Notes: generated by a model from the letters alone, not told the origin. Counted from the stretch's first letter, positions 9,051-18,408 are shown. The stretch is DNA of 59,852 nt from Enhydrobacter sp. (GCA_026126105.1 JAHCJV010000030.1:1-59852), one strand, 5' to 3'. Translations and numbers: made by a program.

Positions 9051-10106
9051 ATGGCCGCCAGGGAATATCGCGGGCTCGCTTACCGCAACAACGCCGAGCT
9101 CGCCGCCTGGCTGGCGAAGCGCCCGCCGGAGAAGGCAATCGAGCCCGACCTGCCGATCATCGATCCGCATCATCACCTCTGGCATACGCCGACGCGCGGG
9201 CTCTATTTCCTGCCGGAGCTGATGGCCGATCTGGGTGGCGGCCACAACATCGTTTCCAGCGTCTTCCTCGAATGCCAGTCGATGTTCCGCGCCAGCGGTC
9301 CCGACGAGATGAAGTCAGTCGGCGAGGTCGAGTTCGTCAACGGCGTCGCAGCCATGGCGGCGTCGGACGGTTACGGCAAGACGCGGGTCTGCGAGGCCAT
9401 TGTCGGCTGGGCCGACCTGATGCTGGGCGCAAAGGTGCGCGAGGTGCTCGAAGCGCTGATCGCCGCCGGCAACGGCCGCTTCCGCGGCACGCGCTACGGC
9501 ACGTCCTACGACGAGGGCATCGCCGGCAAGTACGTCTCGCGCCGCATCCCGCAACACCGCCTGCTCGATCCCAAGTTCCGCGAGGGCTTCGCCGAGCTGG
9601 GCAAGCTCGGCCTGACCTTCGACTCCTGGCACTTCCATCCGCAGCTGCCGGATCTGGTCGACCTCGCGCGTGCCTTTCCGCAGCAGACGATCATCGTCGA
9701 CCACGTCGGCGGCGTGCTGGGCGTCGGCCAATACGCCGGCAAGAACGCCGAGATCATGCCGATCTGGCGCAAGAGCATCGCCGACCTCGCCGCCTGCCCC
9801 AACGTCAACATCAAGCTCGGCGGCCTGGGCATGACCTCGTTCGGCTTCGGCTTCGAGTTCGAGGATGCGCCGCCTTCCTCGGAGAAGCTTGCGGACACCT
9901 GGCGGCCCTATATCGAGCCCTGCATCGAGGCGTTCGGCGTCGATCGCTGCATGTTCGAGAGCAACTTCCCACCCGACAAGCAATCGTGCGGCTACACCGA
10001 GCTGTGGAACGCCTTCAAGCATCTAACGAAGAATGCGTCGGCCGCGGAGAAGACCGCGCTCTATAGCGGCACCGCGGCGAAGGTTTACAGGTTGATCGCG
10101 CCTTAG
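9051..10106 (+). CDS. Amidohydrolase family 2 metal-dependent hydrolase
   Basis: A 351-residue TIM-barrel hydrolase of the Amidohydro_2 type. The metal-binding start of the barrel, IIDPHHHLWH, is near residues 36-45. Later conserved elements are TFDSWHFHPQL and IIVDHVGG, and the terminal RCMFESNFPPDK carries an arginine, serine and asparagine typical of the family end. The ATG at 9051 is preceded by GGGGGAGGAAAAG, so I prefer it to the GTG at 9036. Substrates of this group include lactones and decarboxylatable acids; none can be assigned here. Confidence 0.88.
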   Translation: MAAREYRGLAYRNNAELAAWLAKRPPEKAIEPDLPIIDPHHHLWHTPTRGLYFLPELMADLGGGHNIVSSVFLECQSMFRASGPDEMKSVGEVEFVNGVAAMAASDGYGKTRVCEAIVGWADLMLGAKVREVLEALIAAGNGRFRGTRYGTSYDEGIAGKYVSRRIPQHRLLDPKFREGFAELGKLGLTFDSWHFHPQLPDLVDLARAFPQQTIIVDHVGGVLGVGQYAGKNAEIMPIWRKSIADLAACPNVNIKLGGLGMTSFGFGFEFEDAPPSSEKLADTWRPYIEPCIEAFGVDRCMFESNFPPDKQSCGYTELWNAFKHLTKNASAAEKTALYSGTAAKVYRLIAP

Positions 10107-10291
10107 GGCCTGTGACGAGTAATCGCTCTAAACTCGAATTGGGAGTTAATGCTCGACAAGGACTGTCATCCCGAACGCAGCGAGGGATCTATGGGGCCGC
10201 GAGCATGGATCCCTCGCTACGCTCGGAATGAAGATCAATATCCAGCATCAGCACATCGTCACTCGAAGCGGGTATTTTCCTCACAGGCCCT
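10105..10291. repeat. Intergenic palindromic element with 11-bp terminal inverted repeats
   Basis: AGGGCCTGTGA (10105-10115, overlapping the amidohydrolase stop) is repeated inverted as TCACAGGCCCT (10281-10291). Inside is a REP-like palindrome at 10166-10231 with arms TCATCCCGAACGCAGCGAGG... and ...CCTCGCTACGCTCGGAATGA. The same palindrome family recurs, with perfect arms, at 31337-31406. Confidence 0.75.
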
Positions 10292-10340
10292 TAGCCGGGA
10301 CCGTGGCACTCCGAGCTTGTGAATTTTTGCTGGGAGCGCG

Positions 10341-10560
10341 GCTCTCATAGGCGCTAACTTTGGCTACAGTCACCACCTCACCCTGAGGAGCGGCCGCAGG
10401 CCGCGTCTCGAAGGGTGGGCAACAGGCGCGGTGTCGATCCACCTCATGATCGAGGTAGCTCGACCCTTCGGGGTCCCATCCTTCGAGACGCTCCGCTTCG
10501 CTACGCTCCTCAGGATGAGGGCATCTTGGTCGGCCGACCAAAGTTAGCGCCTATGAGTGC
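10341..10560. repeat. 220-bp nested inverted-repeat element (MITE-like)
   Basis: The outer arms CTCATAGGCGCTAACTTTGG (10344-10363) and its exact complement (10538-10557) extend to 23 bp with one mismatch. Inside is a second palindrome with arms CCTCACCCTGAGGAGC...GCGTCTCGAAGG and CCTTCGAGACGC...GCTCCTCAGGATGAGG. This resembles the CCTCATCCTGAGGAGC repeats scattered through many alphaproteobacterial genomes. No coding capacity is present. A full transcript would fold into a very long hairpin. Confidence 0.8.
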
Positions 10561-10648
10561 GACATGATCAATGAATCACGGCCACTTCGCAGCGTTCGTC
10601 GTCATGACCATGAGCGCCACGGAGTGGCGCCGTCCCGGCCTTGAGTTC

Positions 10649-11191
10649 CTACGGCTTCGTTTCCGCCAGCTTCAATGAATCGAGGAAGCGATTGGCGGCA
10701 ACCTTGCTGGCATCGTCGCTCACAGTCACCAGCTGACGGAGCAAGCGGTCCTTGGCAATGTACGTGCGCATCATCACGCCAGCGCCGGCGTCGCCCTCGA
10801 TGTCGAGCGCATAGCCGTCCCAGCCTTGAAGCGTGATCGGCTCGTCGCGCAGGTATTTGTACTTGGGTTTGGGGAACGCCTTTTCGGCGTCGCCACGTCC
10901 GAGTTCCTTGGCCATCACCTTGCCGTCGCGGCTCGAGAACCAGCCGGGATCGTAATCGACGTAATCGAAGTTGAAGATCTGATCGCCGCGCCGCGATTCC
11001 CAGCCCACGCGCGCTCCGGCATGGCCCTTCTCCTTCTCGTTCGCAGTGGATTTGGCCGCGGGCGCCGGCATCTCGAGCCGGAAGCGCAGGTCGGGCGCGA
11101 CGATCGTCTGCCATTCGTCGGATTGCGCCTTTGCGTTCAGCGGGACCGCCAGCAACGAGAAAAGAACCAGACGACGCTTGATTATAATCAT
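10649..11191 (-). CDS. Periplasmic hypothetical protein
   Basis: A 180-residue protein starting MIIIKRRLVLFSLLAVPLNAKAQ, a signal peptide cleaved near residue 23. The mature chain has no cysteine pair or catalytic motif that I recognise. Sequences such as WQTIVAPDLRFRLEMPAP and GYALDIEGDAGAGVMMRTYIAKDRLLRQL suggest a beta-rich ligand-binding fold. Its ATG overlaps the stop of the upstream VOC gene (ATGA at 11188-11191), so the two are translationally coupled. Confidence 0.65.
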   Translation of the reverse strand: MIIIKRRLVLFSLLAVPLNAKAQSDEWQTIVAPDLRFRLEMPAPAAKSTANEKEKGHAGARVGWESRRGDQIFNFDYVDYDPGWFSSRDGKVMAKELGRGDAEKAFPKPKYKYLRDEPITLQGWDGYALDIEGDAGAGVMMRTYIAKDRLLRQLVTVSDDASKVAANRFLDSLKLAETKP

Positions 11192-12042
11192 GCCTGCGGC
11201 ACCAAATCCTCTCGACCCGACCATTCCCACGCCACGCCGGTGCGCGAGACGCCGAGCAGCAGGCCATGCAGTTCCTTGGGATGCACCCACCCGCCGTCGG
11301 GCTCCGTCACCGGATCGCTGCCGCGGGGCGTGTAGCGCGCATTCGCTTCCAGCAGTCGTCCGCGCACGTCGGGCCAGTCGTGCACCTCGACGTAGCACAT
11401 GTAGAGCGAGTCGCCGTGCTTGTGGGCGAACCGGCCCATGGCATGGACATTGTCGGTCACCTGGCTCAGTTCGATGCGGTCGAGCCGGTTGGGCGGATCG
11501 AACAGAGTGAGCGTGCCGACATAGCCGAAGCGCTCGCTGCCGATCGCGCTGAAGCGCGACGGATCCAGTCCGAACAGTCCGGCATAGACCGCCGCCACCC
11601 TGCGCCAGTCGCTGATCAGCGTGTTGGTCGTCTCGTAGAGGAACGACACCGGTCCAACTCTTTTCCGGTAGGTGCTCTGCGAGATCACGATCGGCAGGCC
11701 GAAGGTGACGTCGGGGCCGAGATAGAGCTGCTCGCCGTCGAGCTCGTAGGGGATACCGAGCCCCTCCCAGCGCTTCACCATGCCGTCGAGGTCGGCGGAG
11801 CAATAGCCGGCCGTCATCAGCCCTTCGCCGCGCTTCGTCAGGAAGTCCTGAGTTGCCCCGGAGCCATCGGGTTCGCACAATTCGAACTCGCTCTCGCCTA
11901 CCGCGAGGATGGTGCGCTTCGCCGCGAGGCGCCGGCTGTGGTCGTGGCGCGCGATCTCGCAGCCCAGCAGCCGGCCGTAGCGTTGTGCCGCCCGGGCGGC
12001 GTCGTGCACGGCAATCTGGACCCGGTCGCAGCGATCGAGCAT
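11188..12042 (-). CDS. VOC (glyoxalase/dioxygenase) superfamily protein
   Basis: A 284-residue protein with two vicinal-oxygen-chelate modules. The N-terminal module begins RVQIAVHDAARAAQRYGRLLG, a typical betaalphabeta start with a candidate metal-ligand His. The second module includes FGYVGTLTLFDPPNRLDRIELSQ. Substrates cannot be inferred. I start at the ATG at 12042; an in-frame GTG at 12051 is possible. The stop overlaps the start of the next periplasmic protein gene. The upstream gshA gene ends 16 bp away, so gshA, this gene and the next are probably co-transcribed. Confidence 0.75.
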   Translation of the reverse strand: MLDRCDRVQIAVHDAARAAQRYGRLLGCEIARHDHSRRLAAKRTILAVGESEFELCEPDGSGATQDFLTKRGEGLMTAGYCSADLDGMVKRWEGLGIPYELDGEQLYLGPDVTFGLPIVISQSTYRKRVGPVSFLYETTNTLISDWRRVAAVYAGLFGLDPSRFSAIGSERFGYVGTLTLFDPPNRLDRIELSQVTDNVHAMGRFAHKHGDSLYMCYVEVHDWPDVRGRLLEANARYTPRGSDPVTEPDGGWVHPKELHGLLLGVSRTGVAWEWSGREDLVPQA

Positions 12043-12057
12043 GGATCGCACCCTAGC

Positions 12058-13422
12058 TCAGTAGGCGTAGTCGCGGAACAGGGGCGCGAAGTCGCCGCCC
12101 CATTCGCCCTGCCACTTCTCCAGCAGCTCGTCGGCCGGCGCGAGTCCGCTCGCCACCGCCCGGTCGAGCGGGGCGAGGTAGATCGTCTCGTCGTTGCCCT
12201 GCGCATCGAGCCGCTTGCGCGCGCGCAACCCGGCATGCGCGATCTCGACCACCTCGCGCCCCAGGTCCGACAGCGGCCGGCCCTGGAACCGGGTGGCAAG
12301 GCCGGTGCGCGGCGTATGGCTGCGCAGGTAGTCGTGGTCCTCCACCGTCCAGTCCTTCACCAGGTCCCATGCCGCGTCGAGCGCGGTCTGGTCGTAGAGC
12401 AGTCCGACCCACAGCGCGGGCAACGCGTTCAGCGCCGCATACGGGCCCGAGTCCGCGCCGCGCATTTCGATGTAGCGCTTGAGCCGCACCTCGGGGAACG
12501 CCGTCGTGATGTGATCGGCCCAGTCGTTGATCGACGGCAGCTCGCCCGGCCGTGCCGGTAGCTTGCCGGCGAGGAAATCCTTGAAGTCCTGCCCCGAGGC
12601 ATCGATGTACTTGCCGTCGCGATAGACGAAGTACATCGGCACGCCGAGGATATAGTCGGCGTAGCGCTCGAAGCCGAAGCCGTCCTCGAACACGAACGGC
12701 AGCATGCCGCAGCGATCGGGATCGGTGTCGGTCCAGATGTGGCTGCGATAGCTCTTGTACGGAACGGGTTTGCCCTCGACGAAGGGAGAATTGGCGAACA
12801 GGGCCGTGGCCAGCGGCTGCAGGGCGAGCGAGACGCGGAACTTCCTGACCATGTCGGCTTCGGACTCGAAGTCGAGATTGGTCTGGACCGTACAGGTCCG
12901 CAGCATCATGTCGAGGCCGAGCTTGCCTTTCTTGGGCATGTACTCGCGCATGATCTTGTAGCGGCCCTTGGGCATCCAGTGAATGTCCTCGCGCTTCCAT
13001 TCCGGCGCGAAGCCCAGCCCGATGTACCCCGCACCGATCTCGGTCGCGACTTCCTTGACCTCGCGCAGGTGCTGGGCATTCTCCTCCGCCGTCTCGTGCA
13101 CCGTCTCGAGCGGTGCACCCGACAGCTCGAACTGGCCGCCCGGCTCGAGCGTGATGCTGGCCTTGCCGCGCAGCAGCGCAATCGTGTTGTTGCCTTCGGT
13201 CACCGGCTCCCAGCCGAAACGCATCAGCCCGTCTAGCATGGCGCGCACGCCGCGCTCGCCGTCGTAGGGCAGAGGCTTCAGCGTCTTCTTGTCGAAGCCG
13301 AACTTCTCATGCTCGGTGCCCAGGCGCCAAGCGGCGCGGGGCTTGTTGCCGGCAGCGAAATACTCGATCAGCTGCCGCCGATTCTCGATCGGCGTGCCGC
13401 CGCCCGACGGTGGTGCGGACAT
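12058..13422 (-). CDS. gshA: Glutamate-cysteine ligase
   Basis: A 454-residue enzyme that joins glutamate and cysteine in the first step of glutathione synthesis. It matches the plant/alphaproteobacterial type of the family (class 3): LGTEHEKFGFD near residue 34, ITLEPGGQFELSGAP near 95, MLRTCTVQTNLDFESE and RYIEMRGADSGP. The length is normal. rsmE and ubiA lie immediately upstream, an arrangement I know from other alphaproteobacteria. A 140-bp gap separates it from rsmE and holds a short CCCCTG/CAGGGG hairpin but no clear promoter. Confidence 0.95.
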   Translation of the reverse strand: MSAPPSGGGTPIENRRQLIEYFAAGNKPRAAWRLGTEHEKFGFDKKTLKPLPYDGERGVRAMLDGLMRFGWEPVTEGNNTIALLRGKASITLEPGGQFELSGAPLETVHETAEENAQHLREVKEVATEIGAGYIGLGFAPEWKREDIHWMPKGRYKIMREYMPKKGKLGLDMMLRTCTVQTNLDFESEADMVRKFRVSLALQPLATALFANSPFVEGKPVPYKSYRSHIWTDTDPDRCGMLPFVFEDGFGFERYADYILGVPMYFVYRDGKYIDASGQDFKDFLAGKLPARPGELPSINDWADHITTAFPEVRLKRYIEMRGADSGPYAALNALPALWVGLLYDQTALDAAWDLVKDWTVEDHDYLRSHTPRTGLATRFQGRPLSDLGREVVEIAHAGLRARKRLDAQGNDETIYLAPLDRAVASGLAPADELLEKWQGEWGGDFAPLFRDYAY

Positions 13423-13562
13423 GCGTACAGTGCTCCCTGATCACCGCGCGCCATGAGAGTGCGCGGCGGCCCGGTCACATGAGTTTTCCTCACGCGAGCC
13501 AGCGGCTGGTTCATGATGTTCAGAGTCCCCTGTCCCATATCGGCAGGGGCGCGCGCAAGGCT

Positions 13563-14351
13563 TTAGACGACGTCACGCGATGTGCGGTAATCGCTTGGTA
13601 ATTTCGGAGTCGGCGTCCGCCAGTCGCCGATGATGCTCTGCCAGCAGGCCAGGGCCGCCAGCGCTGCAGTGTCGGCGCGCAGGATGCGCGGACCGAGCCC
13701 GACAGCCATGACATCCTTCATGCGATGCAGGAGGGCGAGCTCGGACTCGGCGAAACCGCCTTCCGGCCCGATCGCGATCGCCCAGGGCGCCCTGCGCGCG
13801 GCCTCGTCCAGCCCCGCGAGCGCCTCGCCGATCGGCGGCCCGCCGCCGGTTTCGTCGCACATCAGCAGCCGGCGCCCTGCTGGCCACGTCGCCAGCAACC
13901 GCACCAGATCGACAGATTGGCGAACCTCGGGCACCGAGAGCCGCTCGGTCTGCTCTGCCGCCTCGACCGCGTTGGCGCGCAGGCGCTCGATGTTCACCCG
14001 TTCGACATGGGTGTGCTGCGTGATCATCGGCTGCAGCACCGCGACGCCGAGTTCCGTCGCCTTCTCCGCGATATAATCGATGCGTGCCCGCTTGACCGGC
14101 GCGAAGCACAGCCAGACGTCGGGCTCGGCGATCTGTTCGCGCGTCCTCCGATCGACCTGGGCCACGGCCGCCTTCTTGCCGCGCAGCGACAGGCGCGCCT
14201 GCCATTCGCCGTCGCGGCCGTTGAACAGGAGCAGGGCCGCCCCGTCGCCGCGGCGCATGACATGGCGCAGATAGTGGGCTTGCGCCTCGCCGAGCGCGGC
14301 CTCGATCCCTGCGGACAGATCGGCTTCGACGAATAGACGCATGGCGCTCAT
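13563..14351 (-). CDS. rsmE: 16S rRNA (uracil1498-N3)-methyltransferase RsmE
   Basis: A 262-residue SPOUT-class methyltransferase that modifies U1498 of 16S rRNA. The N-terminal PUA-like part (MRLFVEADLS..., HYLRHVMRRGDG) precedes the trefoil-knot SAM site, with IAIGPEGGFAESELALL and GLGPRILRADTAALAAL near the C-terminus. Either the ATG at 14351 or the one at 14342 (giving MRLFVE, the usual family start) may be used; neither has a clear Shine-Dalgarno sequence. It diverges from ubiA, with only 17 bp between the starts. Confidence 0.95.
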   Translation of the reverse strand: MSAMRLFVEADLSAGIEAALGEAQAHYLRHVMRRGDGAALLLFNGRDGEWQARLSLRGKKAAVAQVDRRTREQIAEPDVWLCFAPVKRARIDYIAEKATELGVAVLQPMITQHTHVERVNIERLRANAVEAAEQTERLSVPEVRQSVDLVRLLATWPAGRRLLMCDETGGGPPIGEALAGLDEAARRAPWAIAIGPEGGFAESELALLHRMKDVMAVGLGPRILRADTAALAALACWQSIIGDWRTPTPKLPSDYRTSRDVV

Positions 14352-14368
14352 GCGCCCATGATGCCGTC

Positions 14369-15295
14369 ATGACCGCCGGGCCGACAACCAGGGGCTTCAC
14401 CGACATCGACAGCCAGCACTGGACGCTGCGCTACCTGCCCGCATGGATGCGGCCCTACGGCCGCCTGGCGCGCTGGGACCGGCCGATCGGCACGTGGCTC
14501 CTGATGCTGCCCTGCTGGTGGTCGGCGGCCCTGGGCAGCGGCCAGAACTGGCCCAACCTGATCGGCTGGATGGCGCTGTTCGCGATCGGCGCGCTCGCCA
14601 TGCGCGGCGCGGGCTGCACCTGGAACGACATCGTCGACCGCAAGATCGATGCGCGGGTGGAACGCACGCGCAGCCGCCCGCTGCCGGCCGGCGAGGTCAA
14701 GCTGCGCGACGCGGTGATCTGGATGGCTTTGCAGTCGCTGGTCGGCGTGGCGATCCTGTTCAAGCTGAACAAGTTCGCGGGCGGCGTGGCGCTGCTCTCG
14801 GTCGCGATCGTCGCGATCTATCCGACGATGAAGCGCTTCACCTCCTGGCCGCAGGCGGTGCTCGGCCTAGCCTTCAACTGGGGCGCGCTGGTCGGCTACG
14901 CCGCGGTGACCGGCACACTGTCGTGGGCGACGGTCGCGCTCTATTGGGGCGGTGTCGCCTGGACGCTGGTCTACGACACGATCTACGCCATGCAGGACCA
15001 GCGCGACGATTCGATCATCGGCGTGCGCTCGACCGCGCGCCGCTTCGGCGACAGGCCGCGACGCTGGCTGGCCCTGTTCGCCGGCGTGGCCCTTCTGTTC
15101 TGGACCATCGCGGGATATCTCGCGCACCTGCAGGCGGTCTATTACATCGGCATCGCGCTGGTCGCGCTGCACTTCGCGTGGCAGATCGCCTTCGTCAAGC
15201 CCGACGACCCGGCCGACTGCCTGGCCAAATTCAAGTCGAACGCCCAGGTCGGCCTGCTGCTCACCGCGGCGATCGTCGCGGCGCACCTTCTCTGA
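14369..15295 (+). CDS. ubiA: 4-hydroxybenzoate polyprenyltransferase UbiA
   Basis: A 308-residue integral membrane prenyltransferase that attaches the isoprenoid tail to 4-hydroxybenzoate in ubiquinone synthesis. The first Asp-rich motif, NDIVDRKID, is near residue 86 and the second, DTIYAMQDQRDD, is near residue 203. About eight or nine hydrophobic segments are evident. It overlaps the next gene by one base (TGATG at 15293-15297). ubiD, the next-step decarboxylase, is in the same window at 19925. Confidence 0.95.
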   Translation: MTAGPTTRGFTDIDSQHWTLRYLPAWMRPYGRLARWDRPIGTWLLMLPCWWSAALGSGQNWPNLIGWMALFAIGALAMRGAGCTWNDIVDRKIDARVERTRSRPLPAGEVKLRDAVIWMALQSLVGVAILFKLNKFAGGVALLSVAIVAIYPTMKRFTSWPQAVLGLAFNWGALVGYAAVTGTLSWATVALYWGGVAWTLVYDTIYAMQDQRDDSIIGVRSTARRFGDRPRRWLALFAGVALLFWTIAGYLAHLQAVYYIGIALVALHFAWQIAFVKPDDPADCLAKFKSNAQVGLLLTAAIVAAHLL

Positions 15296-15969
15296 TGGCG
15301 CGCCTGCCGGCCGACCCCGAAGGCTTCATCCGCGCCAACCTCGCCCTCGAACGCCCGGCTATGGTGCCGGAGTTCAGGCTGTGGCTCGCCACCGAGTACG
15401 TGCCGATCTGGGAGGCGACCGAGGCCTGGATGGAGCAGCAGAACATCGATCCGCCCTTCTGGGCCTTCTGCTGGCCCGGCGGCCAGGCGATCGCACGCTA
15501 TCTGCTCGACAACCCCGTCACGGTGCGCGGCAAGCGCGTGATCGACTTCGCAGCAGGCTCGGGCGTGTCCTCGATGGCCGCGTGCCGCTGCGGCGCGGCT
15601 GCGGTGACGGCAAACGACATCGATCTGCTCTCGCTCGTTGCCGCACGGCTGAATGCCGAGGCGAACGGGCTTGCGTTCGAAGTCAGCGCCGACGACTGGC
15701 TCGCCAACCCGGACCGCGCGCCCGCCGCCGACGTCGTGATCGCAGGCGATGTCTGCTACGAGCGCGAGATGTCGGGCCGCGCGCTGGCCTGGCTGCGCAG
15801 CCATGCCGATGCCGGGCGGCTGGTGCTGCTCGGCGATCCGGGGCGCAACTATTTCTCCGCCCAGGGGCTCGAGGAACTCGCCCGCTACGAGATACCGACC
15901 TCCCTGCAGCTCGAGAATCGCGGCATGCGCGAGACCGTCGTCTGGAAGGTTCTCCCGCTCGCCGACTAA
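15295..15969 (+). CDS. Class I methyltransferase, ETF-beta lysine methyltransferase-like
   Basis: A 224-residue Rossmann methyltransferase. The SAM-binding segment VIDFAAGSGVSSMAACRCGA is near residue 82, and the Asp-containing ANDIDLLSLVAARLNAEAN follows. IAGDVCYE occupies the usual post-motif position. The N-terminal PPFWAFCWPGGQAIARYLLDNP is characteristic of the METTL20/ETFBKMT branch, which methylates lysines of electron-transfer flavoprotein beta. A related PrmA-type target is possible. Translation is coupled to ubiA through the TGATG overlap. Confidence 0.75.
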   Translation: MARLPADPEGFIRANLALERPAMVPEFRLWLATEYVPIWEATEAWMEQQNIDPPFWAFCWPGGQAIARYLLDNPVTVRGKRVIDFAAGSGVSSMAACRCGAAAVTANDIDLLSLVAARLNAEANGLAFEVSADDWLANPDRAPAADVVIAGDVCYEREMSGRALAWLRSHADAGRLVLLGDPGRNYFSAQGLEELARYEIPTSLQLENRGMRETVVWKVLPLAD

Positions 15970-16026
15970 AATAGCGTCTCGGCGCAATTCCCTGGCTGTT
16001 CTTTAACAGAGCTTTCGGGTTACAGC

Positions 16027-16785
16027 ATGATAATGGCCCCGAAGAACCCGAAACCGGCGCTGGAGCCGGCTGATTTTGCCGCTCTCTACGAAGGTTTCGA
16101 TGCACCCGTGTCGCGCTACGATTGCGGCCGGAAGTGCGCGCCGCTGAACAACGGCACGGCCCTGTGCTGCTCGGCGGACAATGCGGTGGTGGTGGCCTAC
16201 AAGACCGAGTTCGAGTTCCTCAAGGGCCGCACCGATATCTGGTCGAAGTTCAAGCCCTACGACTATTCGACCCGTCAGATCGTCGAGGAGCTGACTCACG
16301 ACTGCATGGCGATCGAGTGCAAGGGCGTGGCGTTCTGCGAACGCAACAACCGGACGCTGACCTGCCGCGGCTTCCCGTTTTATCCCTACCTGACGCGGCA
16401 GAAGGAGCTCGTGGGCATCGGCACCTACTGGATGTTCGAGGACCGCTGCTGGATGATCTCCAATCTCGAGATCGTCGAGCAGACATTCATCGATCAGTTC
16501 CTCGCCACCTACGAGGCGATCTTCGCGAAGGACAAGAGCGAGTTCCAGACCTACGTCGAGTTCTCGGCGTCGGCGCGCCGCGTCTTCTCGCGCTGGAAGC
16601 GCGAGATCCCGCTGCTCGGCCGCGACGGCAAGCTGATGATCGTCGAGCCGTCGACCGGCGCGATCCGGCCCGGCAAGCCTAAGGATTTCCCAAAGATGGC
16701 CCCGTTCAACTCGGAAAGGGCCTACAAGGCCGCGTGCAAGGAAGCCGGCGGCGAAGTCCCGCCGGAAGGGCTGCGCGTCCCCTGA
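16027..16785 (+). CDS. Conserved cysteine-rich cytoplasmic protein
   Basis: A 252-residue protein with no signal peptide and many cysteines in ordered groups: DCGRKC near residue 27, LCC near 41, HDCMAIECKGVAFCE near 94-108, TCRGFPFYPY and DRCWM. The arrangement suggests a bound Zn or Fe-S centre, loosely like YkgJ-type cysteine-cluster proteins, but I cannot confirm that family. The C-terminal third is rich in charge and lacks cysteine until one near the end. It lies 57 bp after the methyltransferase gene and may share its transcript. Confidence 0.65.
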   Translation: MIMAPKNPKPALEPADFAALYEGFDAPVSRYDCGRKCAPLNNGTALCCSADNAVVVAYKTEFEFLKGRTDIWSKFKPYDYSTRQIVEELTHDCMAIECKGVAFCERNNRTLTCRGFPFYPYLTRQKELVGIGTYWMFEDRCWMISNLEIVEQTFIDQFLATYEAIFAKDKSEFQTYVEFSASARRVFSRWKREIPLLGRDGKLMIVEPSTGAIRPGKPKDFPKMAPFNSERAYKAACKEAGGEVPPEGLRVP

Positions 16786-16821
16786 GCGTGCGCGCTCGAG
16801 GCTCGCCCTGACAGCTCTGCG

Positions 16822-17724
16822 GTGTCTCCGCGTCGTCGTCTCGCCTGGTTCCTGCTGCTGCTCTCGCCCGCGCTGTTCGGCGTCAACATGCTCGCGGCGC
16901 GCTACGCCACATTCGTGCCGCCCAATGCCTTGGCGCTCGGACGCTGGCTGCTGGTCGCGCTCCTGCTGCTGCCGTTCGTCTGGCCGCGGCTGCGGACCAA
17001 TGCCTCCGCGCTCGGCCGCGAATGGCCCGACATCCTGCTGTTCGGCGCGCTCGGCATGTGGATCTGCGGCGCCTTCGTCTATATCGGCGCGCACACCAGC
17101 ACGGCGCTCAACATCGGGCTGATCTATGCCGCGTCTCCGATCCTCGTGGTGCTGCTCGGCCGCGCGATCGACAAGGAGCCGCTCAGCGCCGGACGGATCG
17201 CGGGCATCGCACTCTGCCTCGCGGGCGTCGCGATGGTGTTCACCCGCGGCCGGATCGGGAACCTGCTCGAGGTGCAGTTCGGCGCCGGCGATCTCTGGAT
17301 CGCCGCGGGCTCGGCGAGCTGGGGCGTGTATTCGGTGCTGCTGCGTCATCGCCCGAGCCGCTTCGATCCGCTCACCCGGCTCTGCCTGTTCTCGCTGGCA
17401 GGCGCGCTGATCCTGCTGCCCTTCACCGTCGGCGAGGCGATCCTGTGGGGACCGCCCGACCTCGGCGACATGCGGGTCTGGCTGTCCTGGCTGGTGGTCG
17501 CATTGGTGCCGGGCATCGGCGCCTATGCCGCCTATTCCTTCTGCGTCGCCGAGCTCGGCCCGGCGCGCAGCAGCATATCGATGTATCTCGGCCCGCCCTA
17601 TGTCGGATTGATGGCCTGGGCCGCGCTGGGCGAGAGGCCGCAATGGTACCACCTGCTCGGCATCGCCCTGGTCCTGCCCGGCCTGTTCCTCGCGACCCGC
17701 GCGACCCGTTTGCGCCCGTCCTGA
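16822..17724 (+). CDS. EamA/DMT family transporter
   Basis: A 300-residue drug/metabolite transporter with about ten hydrophobic segments arranged as two EamA repeats, the first around residues 10-140 and the second around 155-295. It starts with GTG ([16 protein letters not shown]). Paralogues export amino acids, purines or toxic compounds; the substrate here is unknown. The gene follows the cysteine-rich protein after 36 bp and is followed by creA. Confidence 0.85.
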   Translation: MSPRRRLAWFLLLLSPALFGVNMLAARYATFVPPNALALGRWLLVALLLLPFVWPRLRTNASALGREWPDILLFGALGMWICGAFVYIGAHTSTALNIGLIYAASPILVVLLGRAIDKEPLSAGRIAGIALCLAGVAMVFTRGRIGNLLEVQFGAGDLWIAAGSASWGVYSVLLRHRPSRFDPLTRLCLFSLAGALILLPFTVGEAILWGPPDLGDMRVWLSWLVVALVPGIGAYAAYSFCVAELGPARSSISMYLGPPYVGLMAWAALGERPQWYHLLGIALVLPGLFLATRATRLRPS

Positions 17725-17782
17725 ATCCGCCCTTGGCGCGGCAGGACGCACGCACCATGTCCTGTCCCGAAGGAGTCCGTTC

Positions 17783-18259
17783 ATGCGCCGTGGTCTGCTT
17801 GCCGTCCTGCTGTCCCTGATTGCCCTGCCCGCGCCATTCGCCTCGGCATGGGCGGAGGAGGTCGGCTCGGTCGGCTATCGCTTCAAATGGCTCGGACCGA
17901 ACGACAAGATCATCGTCGAGGCCTTCGACGACCCCGACGTGCCGGGCGTCACCTGCTACATGAGCCACGCCCGCACCGGCGGCATCAAGGGCGCCATCGG
18001 GCTGGCCGAGGACCCGGGCGAAGCCTCGATCGCCTGCCGCCAGGTCGGCCCGGTCGACGTCGATCAGCTCGACAAGATACGGAGCCCGCACGAGGTGTTC
18101 AGCGCGCGCGCCTCCCTGATCTTCAAGTCCACGCAGGTCACCCGCTTCTGGGACGCCAAGCGGAAGGCGCTGATCTATCTCGTCTATACCGACCGCATCA
18201 TCGAGGGCAGCCCGCGCAACGCGATCAGCGTCGTGCCGGTCGGGGTGCCGGCCAAGTAA
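17783..18259 (+). CDS. creA: CreA family periplasmic protein
   Basis: A 158-residue protein with a signal peptide ([24 protein letters not shown]) and a mature domain that follows CreA along its length: [68 protein letters not shown]. Two cysteines are conserved. In E. coli creA opens the creABCD operon, but no creBCD genes are here, as is usual outside enterobacteria. AAGGAG precedes the ATG. The function is unknown. Confidence 0.93.
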   Translation: MRRGLLAVLLSLIALPAPFASAWAEEVGSVGYRFKWLGPNDKIIVEAFDDPDVPGVTCYMSHARTGGIKGAIGLAEDPGEASIACRQVGPVDVDQLDKIRSPHEVFSARASLIFKSTQVTRFWDAKRKALIYLVYTDRIIEGSPRNAISVVPVGVPAK

Positions 18260-18264
18260 ATTCG

Positions 18265-18397
18265 TTCCTCCCTGCGTGCAGCGCGGGGAGGTGCCCCGAA
18301 GGGGCGGAGGGGTCATGGGCCGCAGTCGTGGTGGGGCCCATGACCCCTCCGTCGCCGTATGACGGCGCCACCTCCCCGCGCTGCGCGCAGGGAGGAA
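18265..18397. repeat. Long nested palindrome after creA
   Basis: The outer arms at 18265-18293 and 18369-18397 are 29 bp, with one mismatch, and contain CAGCGCGGGGAGGTG and its complement. Inside, GGAGGGGTCATGGGCC faces GGGCCCATGACCCCTCC. It lies between two converging genes (creA and the oxygenase-like gene) and could act as a bidirectional terminator or be a dispersed repeat. Confidence 0.75.
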
Positions 18398-18408
18398 TGA
18401 AGCTTGCC

